Origin: Streptomyces sp. BK208
GTDB lineage: Bacteria > Actinomycetota > Actinomycetes > Streptomycetales > Streptomycetaceae
DNA: 64,000 bases
Reading direction: 5' to 3'
Assembly: GCF_004364245.1 (NCBI RefSeq)
Contig: NZ_SOAV01000015.1
Location: 124,001 to 188,000, forward strand
The position numbers and the translations under genes were made by a program. A model generated the notes under the pieces. The model did not search any database. It was not told the origin of the DNA and saw only the letters and a list, made by a program, of their open reading frames with translations. Positions 41,420-51,306 of the stretch are shown piece after piece; the stretch's first letter is position 1; every line of letters begins with the position of its first letter.

Positions 41420-44400
41420 GTGAGTCAGGGGCCGACGGAGCCGATGCGCGAGCACTGGCGGGGACCCGAACCCGAGACGGTCACCGCCCTGCTGCGGCAC
41501 CGGGCGGAGCACACCCCGGACGCCCTCGCCCACCGGTTCCTCACCGACGGCGACGGCACCTCGGTCGCCTGGACCTACCGGGAACTCGACCTGCACGCCC
41601 GCGAGGTGGCCGCACACCTGCGACGCGAACAGGTGGGACAGGGCCCCGTCCTGCTGCTGCACCCGCCGGGCCTCGACTACCTCGCCGCGTTCTTCGGCTG
41701 CCTGTACGCAGGCGCCGTGGCCGTCCCCGCCTACCCGCCGGACAACGCCCGGTTCGGGCAGACGGTGCCCCGGCTCGCGGCGATCGCCCGGGACTCCGCC
41801 GCCACCCACGCCCTCACCACCCGGCAGGTCCGCGAGGCCGTGGCCGCCCGCGGCACCGGACACGTCGGCACCGGACTCGACGGCGTGCGCTGGCTGGTGA
41901 CCGAGGACCTCTACAGCGGCGACTTCACCACCACGTGGGAGGACGCCGGCCTCACGGCGGAGTCCCTGGCCTTCCTCCAGTACACCTCCGGTTCCACCGC
42001 CACGCCCAAGGGCGTGATGGTCGGACACGGCAACCTGGTGCGCAACCTGCGCTCCATCCACCTCCGGCTCGGGCACGACGCCGACTCGGGCATGGTGTCG
42101 TGGCTGCCCCCGTACCACGACATGGGCCTCATCGGCGGCATCCTCACCCCGGTGTACGGCGGCTTCCCCGCGCACCTGATGGCCCCGGCGACCTTCGTGC
42201 GGCGCCCGCTGCTGTGGCTGGAGACCCTCTCCCGCACCGGCGCCTCCACCAGCGTCGCGCCCAACTTCGGCTTCGAGCAGTGCCTGCTACGGATCACCCC
42301 GGAACAGCGGGCCGGCCTGGACCTCAGCCGCTGGCGTCTCGCCCTGAACGGCGCCGAGCCGATCCGCCCCGACACCCTCGACCGGTTCGCCGAGTACTTC
42401 GCGCCGGCCGGTTTCCAGCGCACCGCGCTGCTGCCCTGCTACGGCCTGGCCGAAGCGACCCTCATGGTCACCGGAGCCGAACCGGACGAGGCTCCCGTGG
42501 TGGGCACCTTCGACGCGGCGGCCCTGGAGGCGGGCACCGCGCGCCGCCCCGGCCCGGACGGCGCGCGCACCACCCGCGTCGTCGGCTGCGGAGCAGCCGT
42601 CGCCGACGTCGAGGTGGCGGTGGTCGACGCCGCCACCGGCCGCCGGGTCCCCGACGGCACCGTCGCCGAGATCCGGGTGGCCGGACCTGCCGTGGCCCGC
42701 GGCTACTGGAAGCGTCCCGAGGCCGGTGCGGAGGTCTTCGGCACCCGGGTGGAGGGCGAACCCGGCGCCGTGTGGCTGCGCACCGGGGACCTGGGCTTCC
42801 GCCACGACGGGACGCTCTTCGTGGTCGGCAGGACGAAGGACGTGATCATCGTCCAGGGCCGCAACATCCACCCGCAGGACGTCGAGCAGACGGCCGAACG
42901 CGTCTGCCCGGGCTTGCGCGCCGGGCACGGGGCCGCGTTCGGCATCCCCACCGAGGACGGCGAACAACTCGCGCTCGCCTACGAGATCGGCGGGCCCGGC
43001 GCCGGGGACCCGCACGCCCTGCTGGCCCGTCTGCGCACGGCCGTCGCCGACGAGCACCAGGTGACCCCACACACCGTCGTGCTGCTCAAGCGCTCCTCGG
43101 TACCGCGCACCACCAGCGGCAAGATCCAGCGCCGGGCGTGCCGACAGCAGTTGCTCGAGCTCGAACTGCCCGTGGTGGCCGCCAGCGTCGTGCAGGACGG
43201 CCCACCCCTGCACGGCACCCCGCCGCACTGTCGGGACACCGGCACCGGCACCGAGGACCGTACGGCCGCACTCGTCACCGACGCCCTCGCAGTCGCGAAC
43301 GCCGACGACCGGGCCCCGCGATTCCCGAGGCTGCTGACGGCCGTGCGGCTGCTGGCGGAAGGGCTCGGCGTCCCCTTGGACGTCGGCGCGCTCCTGTCCG
43401 GTCCCGAGCCGGACGGCGCCGGTGCGCTGACCGAGCTGTGCCGGACGGCCCTCGCCGACGCCGCACCTGCGCCGGAGCGGACGCGGGCCCAGGCCGAGAC
43501 CTGGCTGCGGCGCGCCGTCGCCGCCCGGCTGGGCCTGCGCCCCTCGGTGATCGACCCGACGGTGCCCTTCACCTCCCTCGGACTGGACTCCAAGCAGGCC
43601 GTCGCCCTCGCCGACCGGTTCGGCGACTGGCTCGGCTCGCCCGTCACCCCGGCCACCCTCTACGACCACCCGACCGTCCGGGCCCTGGCGGCGCACGTCA
43701 GCGCCGACGCCGCCGGCAGCGGTACGGGCGGCGCGTTGGCCGGTGCGGCCGGGATCCGCCCGGCGGAACCCGGCGGTACCGACGGCGCCCCGCACCCGCG
43801 CCCGTACGGTTCCGTCCGCCGCGCCCTCGCGGACGAACCCGTCGCCGTGGTGGGCATCGGCTGCCGCTTCCCCGGCGCCCCCGACGCCGACAGCTACTGG
43901 CGGCTGCTGCGGGACGGCCGCGACGCGGTGGGCGAGGCCCCCGCCGACCGGATGGGCGACGTCGCGGGTCCGGGCGGGCGCCCGGGCGGGTTCCTCGACC
44001 ACGTGTACGACTTCGACGCCCGCTTCTTCGGCATCTCCGCCCGCGAGGCGGAACGCATGGACCCCCAGCAGCGGCTGCTCCTGGAGGTCGCCTGGCAGAC
44101 CCTGGAGGACGCGGCGATCGCACCCTCCTCCCTGGCGGGCACGGACACCGGCGTCTTCGTCGGCGTCAGCGGACACGACTACGCGGACCTCCAGATGCCC
44201 CGCCCCGACCTGGTCGACATGTACTCGGCCACCGGCAACGCCCAGTCCGTCGCGGCGGGCCGGCTCTCGTACTTCTTCGACCTGCACGGGCCGAGCCTCG
44301 CCCTCGACACCGCCTGCTCCTCCTCCCTCACCGCCGTCCACACCGCACTGCGCAGCCTGCGGGACGGCGAGTGCGGCGTCGCCCTCGCGGGCGGCGTCAA

Positions 44401-47400
44401 CCTGATGCTGACGCCGGGGCTCTCGGCGGCGCTCGCCCGGGGCGGCATGCTCGGCCCCGGCGGACGCTGCCGCACCTTCGACGACGCCGCCGACGGCTAC
44501 GTCCGCGGTGAGGGCGCGGGCCTGGTCTGCCTCAAACCGCTGTCCGCCGCGCTGGCCGACGGCGACCGCGTGCACGCCGTGCTCACCGGCTCCGCGCTCG
44601 GCCACGGCGGCCGGGCCAACGGCCTGACCGCGCCCCGCGCCACGGCCCAGCGTGCCGTGCTGACCGAGGCGCTGGCGCGGGCCGGGGTAGAGCCCGGGCA
44701 GATCGACTTCGTCGAGGCGCACGGCACCGGCACCGCCCTCGGCGACCCCGTCGAATGGGAGGCGCTGGCCGGTGTCTACGGCCGCGGCCGCCCCGCCGGC
44801 TCGCCCTGCCTGGTCGGCTCCGTCAAGACCGGTATCGGCCACCTGGAGGCGGCCGCCGGCATCGCCGGGCTGATCAAGGCGGTTCTCGTGGTGAGGCAGC
44901 GAGAGGTGCCGCCGCTGCTGCACCTCACCACGCCCAACCGGCACCTGGACTGGACGGGTGCGGGCCTGGCCGTGCCCACCGCCCGGCGCGCGCTGCCCGC
45001 CCGGGGCACGGTCCGCGCCGGCGTCAGCTCCTTCGGCTTCGGCGGCACCAACGCCCACGTGATCGTCGAGTCCGCGCCCGAACCCGCGGCGGCTACCCCG
45101 GCCTGCGAGGCGCTCGCAGGCCCGGTGCACGCCCTGCCCCTGTCCGCACACACCGAGACCGCCCTGACCACCCTGGCCGGCCGGTACCGCACCCACCTCG
45201 CCGCCCACCCCGGCGCATCGGTCGCGGCGCTGTGCCGCTCCGCCGGCACCGGCCGCTCCCACCTGCCCCACCGGGCCGTCCTCACCGCCGGGACCACCGC
45301 CGAACTGGACGCCGCCCTCGACGCGTTGATCCGAAGCGAACCCGTCCCGGACGTGGCCCGCGGCGGCCCGGCGCACGGCGGCGCACCCACCGTCGCCTTC
45401 CTCTTCGGCGGACAGGGCACCCAGTACCCGGGCATGGGCCGCGAGCTGTACGACACCCACCCCGCCTTCGCCCGCACGTTGCGGCGCGCCGACGAGGTGC
45501 TGCGCGACCTGGGCGGGATCCCGGTGACCGGCCTGCTCTTCGACCCCGAGCACGCCGGGCACCTGGGCCGCACCCGGCACTGCCAGCCCGCGCTGGTGGC
45601 CCTCGAAGTGGCCCTGGCCGAGCTGTGGACGAGCTGCGGGGTCCGCCCGGCCGCCGTGCTCGGACACAGCGCCGGAGCCCTCGCCGCCGCGTGCGTCGCC
45701 GGTGTCCTCTCCCTCGAGGACGCCCTCACGCTCGCGGTCGTCCGCGGACGCGCCATGGACGAACAGCCCGGTGAGGGCGCGATGATCGCCTGCGTCGGTG
45801 ACCCCGGCACGGTGCGGGACGCCGCCGCCGGTCACGACCAGGTGGCCCTCGCCGCCGTCAACGCGCCCCGCCACCTGGTGCTCTCCGGCGCGGCGGACGA
45901 GATCGCGCGGCTGCGCTCGGACCTGGAGCGGGCGGGCGTCACCGTGCGGCCGCTCGCCGTCTCGCACGCCTTCCACTCACCGCTGATGGCGGGCGCCGCC
46001 GGGCCGTTGCTGGAGGCCGCCCGCGCCGTCCGGTTCCACCCTCCGCGGATTCCGTGGATCTCCGACGCCACCGGCAAACCGGTGCAGCGGGTGGACGCCG
46101 AGTACTGGGTCCGGCACCTGCTCGGCACCGTGCGCTTCGCCGAGGGCTTCGCCCGGCTGCGCGACCGGGAGACGGAGGACGGGCCGTTCTGCGACGCCTT
46201 CGTCGAGATCGGTCCGCACCCGACCCTGCTCAACCTCGGCCGGTCCGCCGTCGCCGACGCCCCGGCAAGCGGGACGCGTCCCCCGCTGTGGCTGCCCTCG
46301 CTGCGCCGCGGCGCACCCGGCCGGCGCACGCTGCTCCGGTCGCTCGGCGCCCACCACTGTGCCGGCGGAACCGTGGACTGGGCCGCCCTCGACGGGGAGC
46401 ACCCGCCCGCCCGGGTCCCGTTGCCGCACACGCCCTTCGAACGCCGGACCTACCGGTTCCCGGCGCCCTCTGACGACCAGGAAGGCGATCCCATGCCGCC
46501 CCAGCCCACGGTGACGGGCACGGCCCTGCCGGACCCGGCGGGCGAGATCCCCCGCACCGTGCTCGACACCGTCGCCCGCGTCTGCGGATACCCCGTGGCC
46601 GACCTGCCGGCACACGCCCGGCTGGGCCTCGACCTGGGGTTCGACTCGCTGATGCGGACCGACCTCCACCGCCGACTCACCGCCCGCTTCCCCGAACGCG
46701 CGCACACCTTCCAGGACTTGCCGGAGGACCCCACGGTGCAGGACATCATCGGTCGGCTCACGGCCGGCGACGACGGCGACGGCGCCCGCACCGGCGGCCC
46801 CCGCCCCGGCAGCGCCGGCGCGGACACGGCTCCGGTCCACCCCGCGGCCGTACCGCCGCCGCCCGCCCCGGCCCCGCAGTACGGCCCCTACGGCGCCTTC
46901 CCGGCCCCACCCCACGGCTACGCCGTCGCCGCCCCGGCCCCGCAGCCCGGCGTGCCGTACCCCTACCCGTACGGCTACCCGCCGCACGGTGCCCCCGGGT
47001 ACACCTACTACGTCCCCCAGCCGTTCCCGGCGCCGCCCGTTCCGGCGCCGCCGGTCCCCGTACCTGCCCGCCCGGCCCCCACCCCCGTGCCTGCCGCCGG
47101 CTCCGCCCCGGGAGGCGCGTCGGACCCCGTACCGGCGCCCGGCGCGTCCGTCCGCCAGGAGCACACCTTCGAGGACTGGGCGGAGTACGCCGAACTCCAG
47201 GGCAGGCTCCGGCAGACCCGGACCGGCGGCGCGAACCCCTACGGACGCACCCACGAGGGCTTCAACGCCGCGCTCGCCACGGTCGACGGCACCAAGGTCG
47301 TCAACTTCGCGGCCTTCAACTACCTCGCGCTCTCCCACCACCCGCGAGTGCGCCAGGCCGCCAAGGACGCCGTCGACCGCTACGGCACCTCGGCCTCCGC

Positions 47401-48334
47401 CACGCCGCTCCTGTTCGGCGAGACCCCGCTGCACCACGAACTCGAAGCCGAGATCGCCCGGTTCGTCGGCGCCGAGGCGGCCATCGTTTTCGCCGGCGGC
47501 CACGCCACCAACGTCGCCACCGTCGGCCACCTGTTCGGTCCGGAGGACCTGGTGGTGCACGACGCCTGGATCCACGACAGCACCGTGCGCGGCTGCATCC
47601 TCTCGGGCGCCCGGCGCCGGTCCTTCCCGCACAACGACTGGGCCGCCCTGGACCGCATCCTGGCCGGAGCGCGGGCCTCGCACCGCAGGGCGCTCGTGGT
47701 CATCGAAGGCGCCTACAGCCAGGACGGCGACATCCCCGACCTGCCGCGCTTCATCGAGGTCAAGAAGCGGCACGGCGCCATGCTGATGATCGACGAGGCG
47801 CACTCCATCGGCGTCCTGGGCCGCACCGGCCGCGGCGTGGGCGAGCACTACGGCACCGACCCGACCGACGTCGATCTGTGGATGGGCACCCTCAGCAAGG
47901 CGCTGGGCAGCCTCGGCGGCTACATCGCGGCCCGCCGTCCGCTCATCGAGTACCTCAAGTTCACGGCGCCGCTGCACATCTTCTCCACCGGCATCTCCCC
48001 GGCGAACGCCGCCGCCGCCCTGGAGGCGCTGCGCGTCGTCCAGGACGAGCCCGAACGGGTCGCCCGGGTGCAGGAGCTGGCCGAGTTCTTCCGGGCCGGT
48101 GCCCGAGCCCGCGGCCTGGACGTCGGCGTCTCCCGCCTCTCCGCGGTGATCCCCGTGATCACCGGTGACTGGGAGAAGACGATGGCGCTCTCCAACTCGC
48201 TGCTGGAGCGCGGCGTCAACGTCATGCCGATCGGCTACCCCGCCGTCCCGCGCGACCAGTGCCGGCTCCGCTTCTTCATCAACGCCGACCACAGCGAAGC
48301 AGACCTCGAACACTCCCTCGACCTCCTGGTGTGA
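41420..48334 (+). CDS. redL: RedL, modular synthase: acyl-AMP ligase, ACP, KS, AT, ACP, oxoamine synthase
   Basis: A 2304-residue multidomain enzyme. In order: acyl-AMP ligase (about 20-590, QYTSGSTATPKGVM), ACP (Ser724 in LGLDSKQAV), ketosynthase (Cys966 in DTACSSSL), acyltransferase (Ser1417 in GHSAGALAA, with AFHS fitting malonyl-CoA), ACP (Ser1743 in LGFDSLMRT), a Pro/Tyr-rich linker (about 1808-1910), and an alpha-oxoamine synthase (PLP Lys2160 in LSKALGSLGG). It is known to activate dodecanoate, extend it with malonyl and condense it with glycine to 4-keto-2-undecylpyrroline. GTG 41420 is chosen for its GGGAGAAG; an alternative GTG is 41393. Confidence 0.93.
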   Translation: MSQGPTEPMREHWRGPEPETVTALLRHRAEHTPDALAHRFLTDGDGTSVAWTYRELDLHAREVAAHLRREQVGQGPVLLLHPPGLDYLAAFFGCLYAGAVAVPAYPPDNARFGQTVPRLAAIARDSAATHALTTRQVREAVAARGTGHVGTGLDGVRWLVTEDLYSGDFTTTWEDAGLTAESLAFLQYTSGSTATPKGVMVGHGNLVRNLRSIHLRLGHDADSGMVSWLPPYHDMGLIGGILTPVYGGFPAHLMAPATFVRRPLLWLETLSRTGASTSVAPNFGFEQCLLRITPEQRAGLDLSRWRLALNGAEPIRPDTLDRFAEYFAPAGFQRTALLPCYGLAEATLMVTGAEPDEAPVVGTFDAAALEAGTARRPGPDGARTTRVVGCGAAVADVEVAVVDAATGRRVPDGTVAEIRVAGPAVARGYWKRPEAGAEVFGTRVEGEPGAVWLRTGDLGFRHDGTLFVVGRTKDVIIVQGRNIHPQDVEQTAERVCPGLRAGHGAAFGIPTEDGEQLALAYEIGGPGAGDPHALLARLRTAVADEHQVTPHTVVLLKRSSVPRTTSGKIQRRACRQQLLELELPVVAASVVQDGPPLHGTPPHCRDTGTGTEDRTAALVTDALAVANADDRAPRFPRLLTAVRLLAEGLGVPLDVGALLSGPEPDGAGALTELCRTALADAAPAPERTRAQAETWLRRAVAARLGLRPSVIDPTVPFTSLGLDSKQAVALADRFGDWLGSPVTPATLYDHPTVRALAAHVSADAAGSGTGGALAGAAGIRPAEPGGTDGAPHPRPYGSVRRALADEPVAVVGIGCRFPGAPDADSYWRLLRDGRDAVGEAPADRMGDVAGPGGRPGGFLDHVYDFDARFFGISAREAERMDPQQRLLLEVAWQTLEDAAIAPSSLAGTDTGVFVGVSGHDYADLQMPRPDLVDMYSATGNAQSVAAGRLSYFFDLHGPSLALDTACSSSLTAVHTALRSLRDGECGVALAGGVNLMLTPGLSAALARGGMLGPGGRCRTFDDAADGYVRGEGAGLVCLKPLSAALADGDRVHAVLTGSALGHGGRANGLTAPRATAQRAVLTEALARAGVEPGQIDFVEAHGTGTALGDPVEWEALAGVYGRGRPAGSPCLVGSVKTGIGHLEAAAGIAGLIKAVLVVRQREVPPLLHLTTPNRHLDWTGAGLAVPTARRALPARGTVRAGVSSFGFGGTNAHVIVESAPEPAAATPACEALAGPVHALPLSAHTETALTTLAGRYRTHLAAHPGASVAALCRSAGTGRSHLPHRAVLTAGTTAELDAALDALIRSEPVPDVARGGPAHGGAPTVAFLFGGQGTQYPGMGRELYDTHPAFARTLRRADEVLRDLGGIPVTGLLFDPEHAGHLGRTRHCQPALVALEVALAELWTSCGVRPAAVLGHSAGALAAACVAGVLSLEDALTLAVVRGRAMDEQPGEGAMIACVGDPGTVRDAAAGHDQVALAAVNAPRHLVLSGAADEIARLRSDLERAGVTVRPLAVSHAFHSPLMAGAAGPLLEAARAVRFHPPRIPWISDATGKPVQRVDAEYWVRHLLGTVRFAEGFARLRDRETEDGPFCDAFVEIGPHPTLLNLGRSAVADAPASGTRPPLWLPSLRRGAPGRRTLLRSLGAHHCAGGTVDWAALDGEHPPARVPLPHTPFERRTYRFPAPSDDQEGDPMPPQPTVTGTALPDPAGEIPRTVLDTVARVCGYPVADLPAHARLGLDLGFDSLMRTDLHRRLTARFPERAHTFQDLPEDPTVQDIIGRLTAGDDGDGARTGGPRPGSAGADTAPVHPAAVPPPPAPAPQYGPYGAFPAPPHGYAVAAPAPQPGVPYPYPYGYPPHGAPGYTYYVPQPFPAPPVPAPPVPVPARPAPTPVPAAGSAPGGASDPVPAPGASVRQEHTFEDWAEYAELQGRLRQTRTGGANPYGRTHEGFNAALATVDGTKVVNFAAFNYLALSHHPRVRQAAKDAVDRYGTSASATPLLFGETPLHHELEAEIARFVGAEAAIVFAGGHATNVATVGHLFGPEDLVVHDAWIHDSTVRGCILSGARRRSFPHNDWAALDRILAGARASHRRALVVIEGAYSQDGDIPDLPRFIEVKKRHGAMLMIDEAHSIGVLGRTGRGVGEHYGTDPTDVDLWMGTLSKALGSLGGYIAARRPLIEYLKFTAPLHIFSTGISPANAAAALEALRVVQDEPERVARVQELAEFFRAGARARGLDVGVSRLSAVIPVITGDWEKTMALSNSLLERGVNVMPIGYPAVPRDQCRLRFFINADHSEADLEHSLDLLV

Positions 48335-48337
48335 TCC

Positions 48338-49381
48338 ATGTCCTCACTCAGCCAAGACAGCCCCTCCGCCGCCGCCCCCGACATCCTGGTCACCGGCGCC
48401 AGCGGCTTCATCGGTGGTCACCTGGTGCACCGCCTGGCCGAGCGCGGGCACCGCGTCCGCGTCCTGGCGCGCTCCACCAGCGACCGCGCCGCCTTCGCCG
48501 GGGCCGCCGCCCAGGTCACCATCGGCGACCTCGGCGATCCCGACAGCCTGCGCCGCGCCACCACCGGCGTCCGGTACGTCTACAACTGCGCCGGACTCTC
48601 CGCCGACTGGGGCCCCTGGGACCGGTTCCGCGCGGTCAACGTGGACGGGGCCAAGAACCTCGTGGACGCCGCCCACGCCGCCGGGACGGTCGAACGCCTG
48701 GTCCACCTCAGCACTACCGACGTCTACGGCTACCCCGAGCGGCCCTGCGACGAGACCACCGCCCCGCGCGACATCGGCCTGCCCTACAACCGCAGCAAGA
48801 TGCTCGGCGAACGCGCCGTGTGGGCCGCCGCGGAGCGCACCGGACTTCCGGTCACCGTGGTGCGCCCCGTCTCCGTCTACGGCCCCGGCAGCAAGGACTT
48901 CGTGATCGAGATCGCGAACCTGCTGCTGGGCAAGCAGATGGTCTACATCCGCGGCGGCCGGGTCCCCGCCGGACTGCTCTACGTCTCCAACGCCGTGGAC
49001 GGCATCATCGCCGCCGCGACCGGCGAGCACACCGAGGGCCGGGCCTACAACCTGCGCGACCCGCACGACACCACCTGGCGGGAGTACGTCGAGGCACTCG
49101 CCGAGGGCCTGGGCGTGAAGGCACCCTGGCTGAGCCTGCCCACGCCCGTCGCCACCGCCGTCGCCACCGTCTCCGAGAAGCTCTGGGGCGCCCTGCGGAT
49201 CAACTCCCGGCCCGTCCTGACCCGGCACGCCGTCCACCTCTTCGACCGCGACCAGTCCTACCCGATCGGGCGCGCCCAGGACGAGCTGGGCTTCAAGGGC
49301 GAGGTCGACTTCAAGGAGGGCATGCGGCGCACCGTCGCCTGGCTCGACTCACCCGAGGGGCGCGCCCATGTCACCCGCTGA
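48338..49381 (+). CDS. redK: RedK, NAD(P)H-dependent reductase of 2-undecylpyrrole formation
   Basis: A 347-residue extended short-chain dehydrogenase/epimerase-family protein. The nucleotide-binding loop is VTGASGFIGGHL, and the active-site Tyr and Lys lie in YNRSKMLGE with an upstream HLSTTDVYG serine/threonine. RedK is known to reduce 4-keto-2-undecylpyrroline, the RedL product, leading to 2-undecylpyrrole after loss of water. The ATG lies 3 bp after redL, and the end overlaps redJ by 14 nt. Confidence 0.92.
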   Translation: MSSLSQDSPSAAAPDILVTGASGFIGGHLVHRLAERGHRVRVLARSTSDRAAFAGAAAQVTIGDLGDPDSLRRATTGVRYVYNCAGLSADWGPWDRFRAVNVDGAKNLVDAAHAAGTVERLVHLSTTDVYGYPERPCDETTAPRDIGLPYNRSKMLGERAVWAAAERTGLPVTVVRPVSVYGPGSKDFVIEIANLLLGKQMVYIRGGRVPAGLLYVSNAVDGIIAAATGEHTEGRAYNLRDPHDTTWREYVEALAEGLGVKAPWLSLPTPVATAVATVSEKLWGALRINSRPVLTRHAVHLFDRDQSYPIGRAQDELGFKGEVDFKEGMRRTVAWLDSPEGRAHVTR

Positions 49382-50210
49382 CCTGCTCTCCCAGCGGTCC
49401 GCCTGGTTCCCCCGCCCGGTCGCGGCACCGGACGCCGGACAGTCCGACCCGGCGACCGCCCCGCTGCGCCTGGTCTGCTTCCCCTACGCCGGGGGCACGG
49501 TCTCCGCGTTCCGCGGCTGGCAGCAGCGCCTGGGCGACGACGTGGCCGTCGTCCCCGTGCAACCGCCCGGCCGCGGACTGCGCCTGCGTGAGACGCCGTA
49601 CGACCGTATGGCCCCCCTCGCCGAAGCCGTCGCGGACGCGTTGACCGAGCACCGGCTGGCTCACGACTACGCCCTGTTCGGGCACAGCATGGGCGCCCTG
49701 CTCGCCTACGAGGTGGCCTGCGTGTTGCGCCGGCGCGGACTGGAACCGCCCCGCCACCTGTTCGTCTCCGGCAGCCGGGCACCGCACCTGTACGGCGACC
49801 GCGCCGACCACACCCTCTCCGACGCCGCGCTGCGCGAGGTGATCCGGGGCCTGGGCGGTTTCGGCGACGCGGACGCCCTCGGCGCCGCCTACTTCGACCG
49901 CAGGCTCCCGGTGCTCCGCGCCGACCTGCGCGCCTGCGAACGCTACCGCTGGGAGCCCCGGCCGACGCTGGACTGCCCCACGACCGCGTTCTCCGCCACC
50001 GCGGACCCCATCGCCACCCCCGAGATGGTCGAGGCGTGGCGGCCCTACACCTCCGGCTCGTTCCTGCGGCGTCACCTGACGGGCGATCACTTCTTCCTGA
50101 ACGGCGGCCCTTCCCGCGACCGGCTGCTCGCCCACCTGGGCACCGAACTCGACGCCCTCGGCACCACCCCGCACAGGAAGGCAACAAGGGAAGCACCATG
50201 GACATTCTGA
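49368..50210 (+). CDS. redJ: RedJ, type II thioesterase
   Basis: A 280-residue alpha/beta-hydrolase. The nucleophile is Ser107 in FGHSMGALLAYE, the aspartate is in SATADPIATPE, and the histidine in TGDHFFLNGG. RedJ is known to release dodecanoic acid from RedQ so that RedL can activate it. The ATG lies 14 nt inside redK, and its stop overlaps the redI start by 13 nt, so the three genes are translationally linked. Confidence 0.92.
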   Translation: MSPADLLSQRSAWFPRPVAAPDAGQSDPATAPLRLVCFPYAGGTVSAFRGWQQRLGDDVAVVPVQPPGRGLRLRETPYDRMAPLAEAVADALTEHRLAHDYALFGHSMGALLAYEVACVLRRRGLEPPRHLFVSGSRAPHLYGDRADHTLSDAALREVIRGLGGFGDADALGAAYFDRRLPVLRADLRACERYRWEPRPTLDCPTTAFSATADPIATPEMVEAWRPYTSGSFLRRHLTGDHFFLNGGPSRDRLLAHLGTELDALGTTPHRKATREAPWTF

Positions 50211-51286
50211 GCCTGGCCAAGAGCGTCGGCAGCCGCGTCGAGGCGCCGCTGACCGACTTGCGCACCGTGACCAAGGTGCTCGGCAACCCGCACATGCCGC
50301 TGCTCCTGGCCCTGTCCAAGGGCTTCGTCGAACCGGTGTACCGGGCCGCCTTCCTGGCCTCGGCGGCGAGTTCCGGCGTGCTCGCCGCCCTCGCCGTACG
50401 CCCCTGCGACCTGGAGTCGCTGGCGGAACGCCTCGACGTCGCCGACGAGGACCTGCCGCGCCTCAAGGAGTGGCTGGACATGGGCATCCGCCTCGGCGAC
50501 CTCGCCCGCCGCGAGGGCTGCTACAGGCTGCGCAGCCTGCCCGCCAAGGCACTCGCCCAGACCGGCAACGACGCCATCGCCGCGGCACTGGAGGAAGTCC
50601 TGCGCTTCCACGTGCCCGCCCTGCTCAACGGCCCCCGCATGCTGCGCGAAGGCCGCCGCTTCTCCCTCGACGACCAGGACGGCCTGGTCATCGCCCGCTC
50701 CACCCGGGTGATCCAGCCGCTGGTCGAGGAGGCCATCGCCCGCACCCTGGACCGGGACGCGCCCGTACGGCTCCTGGAGGTCGGCTGCGGCAGCGGCGCC
50801 TACGTCCGCCACGCCGCCGCACTCAACCCCCGCCTGACGGCGCTCGCCGTCGACCTCCAGCAGGACGTGGCCGACAGCGCCGCGGCGAACATGGCCGAGT
50901 GGGGGCTGACCGACCGGGTCGAGACCCGGCAGGCCGACCTGCGCACCCTCGACGCGCAGCCCCAGTTCGACCTGGTCACCCTGCACAACAACATCTACTA
51001 CTTCCCCGAGGCCGAGCGGGTCGACGCCCTGCGCCGCGCCCACGACCTGCTGGCACCCGGCGGCAGGCTGCTGCTCACCACCTCCTGCAAGGGCGGCAAC
51101 GTCGGCCTCGAGGCGCTCAACCTCTGGTTCACCTACGCCGACTTCGGCGGTCCGCTGCCCCGGGCCGACGAACTGGCGGACCAGCTGCGCCGGGCCGGGT
51201 TCGACGACGTCGAGGCCACCCGGATCGTCCCGGGCGAGCAGTTCCACGCCTTCACGGGCACCAGCAAGCGCGTCGCGCACGCCTGA
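50198..51286 (+). CDS. redI: RedI, S-adenosylmethionine-dependent O-methyltransferase
   Basis: A 362-residue methyltransferase. The SAM-binding loop is LLEVGCGSGAYVRH (residues 192-205), after an N-terminal helical domain that includes a winged-helix-like segment. It is the likely counterpart of PigF, which methylates the hydroxyl of HBC to give MBC. The ATG at 50198 follows AAGGGAAGCACC and lies inside the end of redJ. The redH gene follows 20 bp downstream. Confidence 0.9.
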   Translation: MDILSLAKSVGSRVEAPLTDLRTVTKVLGNPHMPLLLALSKGFVEPVYRAAFLASAASSGVLAALAVRPCDLESLAERLDVADEDLPRLKEWLDMGIRLGDLARREGCYRLRSLPAKALAQTGNDAIAAALEEVLRFHVPALLNGPRMLREGRRFSLDDQDGLVIARSTRVIQPLVEEAIARTLDRDAPVRLLEVGCGSGAYVRHAAALNPRLTALAVDLQQDVADSAAANMAEWGLTDRVETRQADLRTLDAQPQFDLVTLHNNIYYFPEAERVDALRRAHDLLAPGGRLLLTTSCKGGNVGLEALNLWFTYADFGGPLPRADELADQLRRAGFDDVEATRIVPGEQFHAFTGTSKRVAHA

Positions 51287-51306
51287 CCGCCGAGGAGACA
51301 TCCGCC

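Noticed and set aside
39595..44511. Open frame of 1638 codons on the plus strand overlapping redM and redL
   Set aside because: It is the alternative frame of redM and redL. The translation is Arg/Pro/Gly-rich without domains, while the redM and redL frames carry full catalytic motifs.
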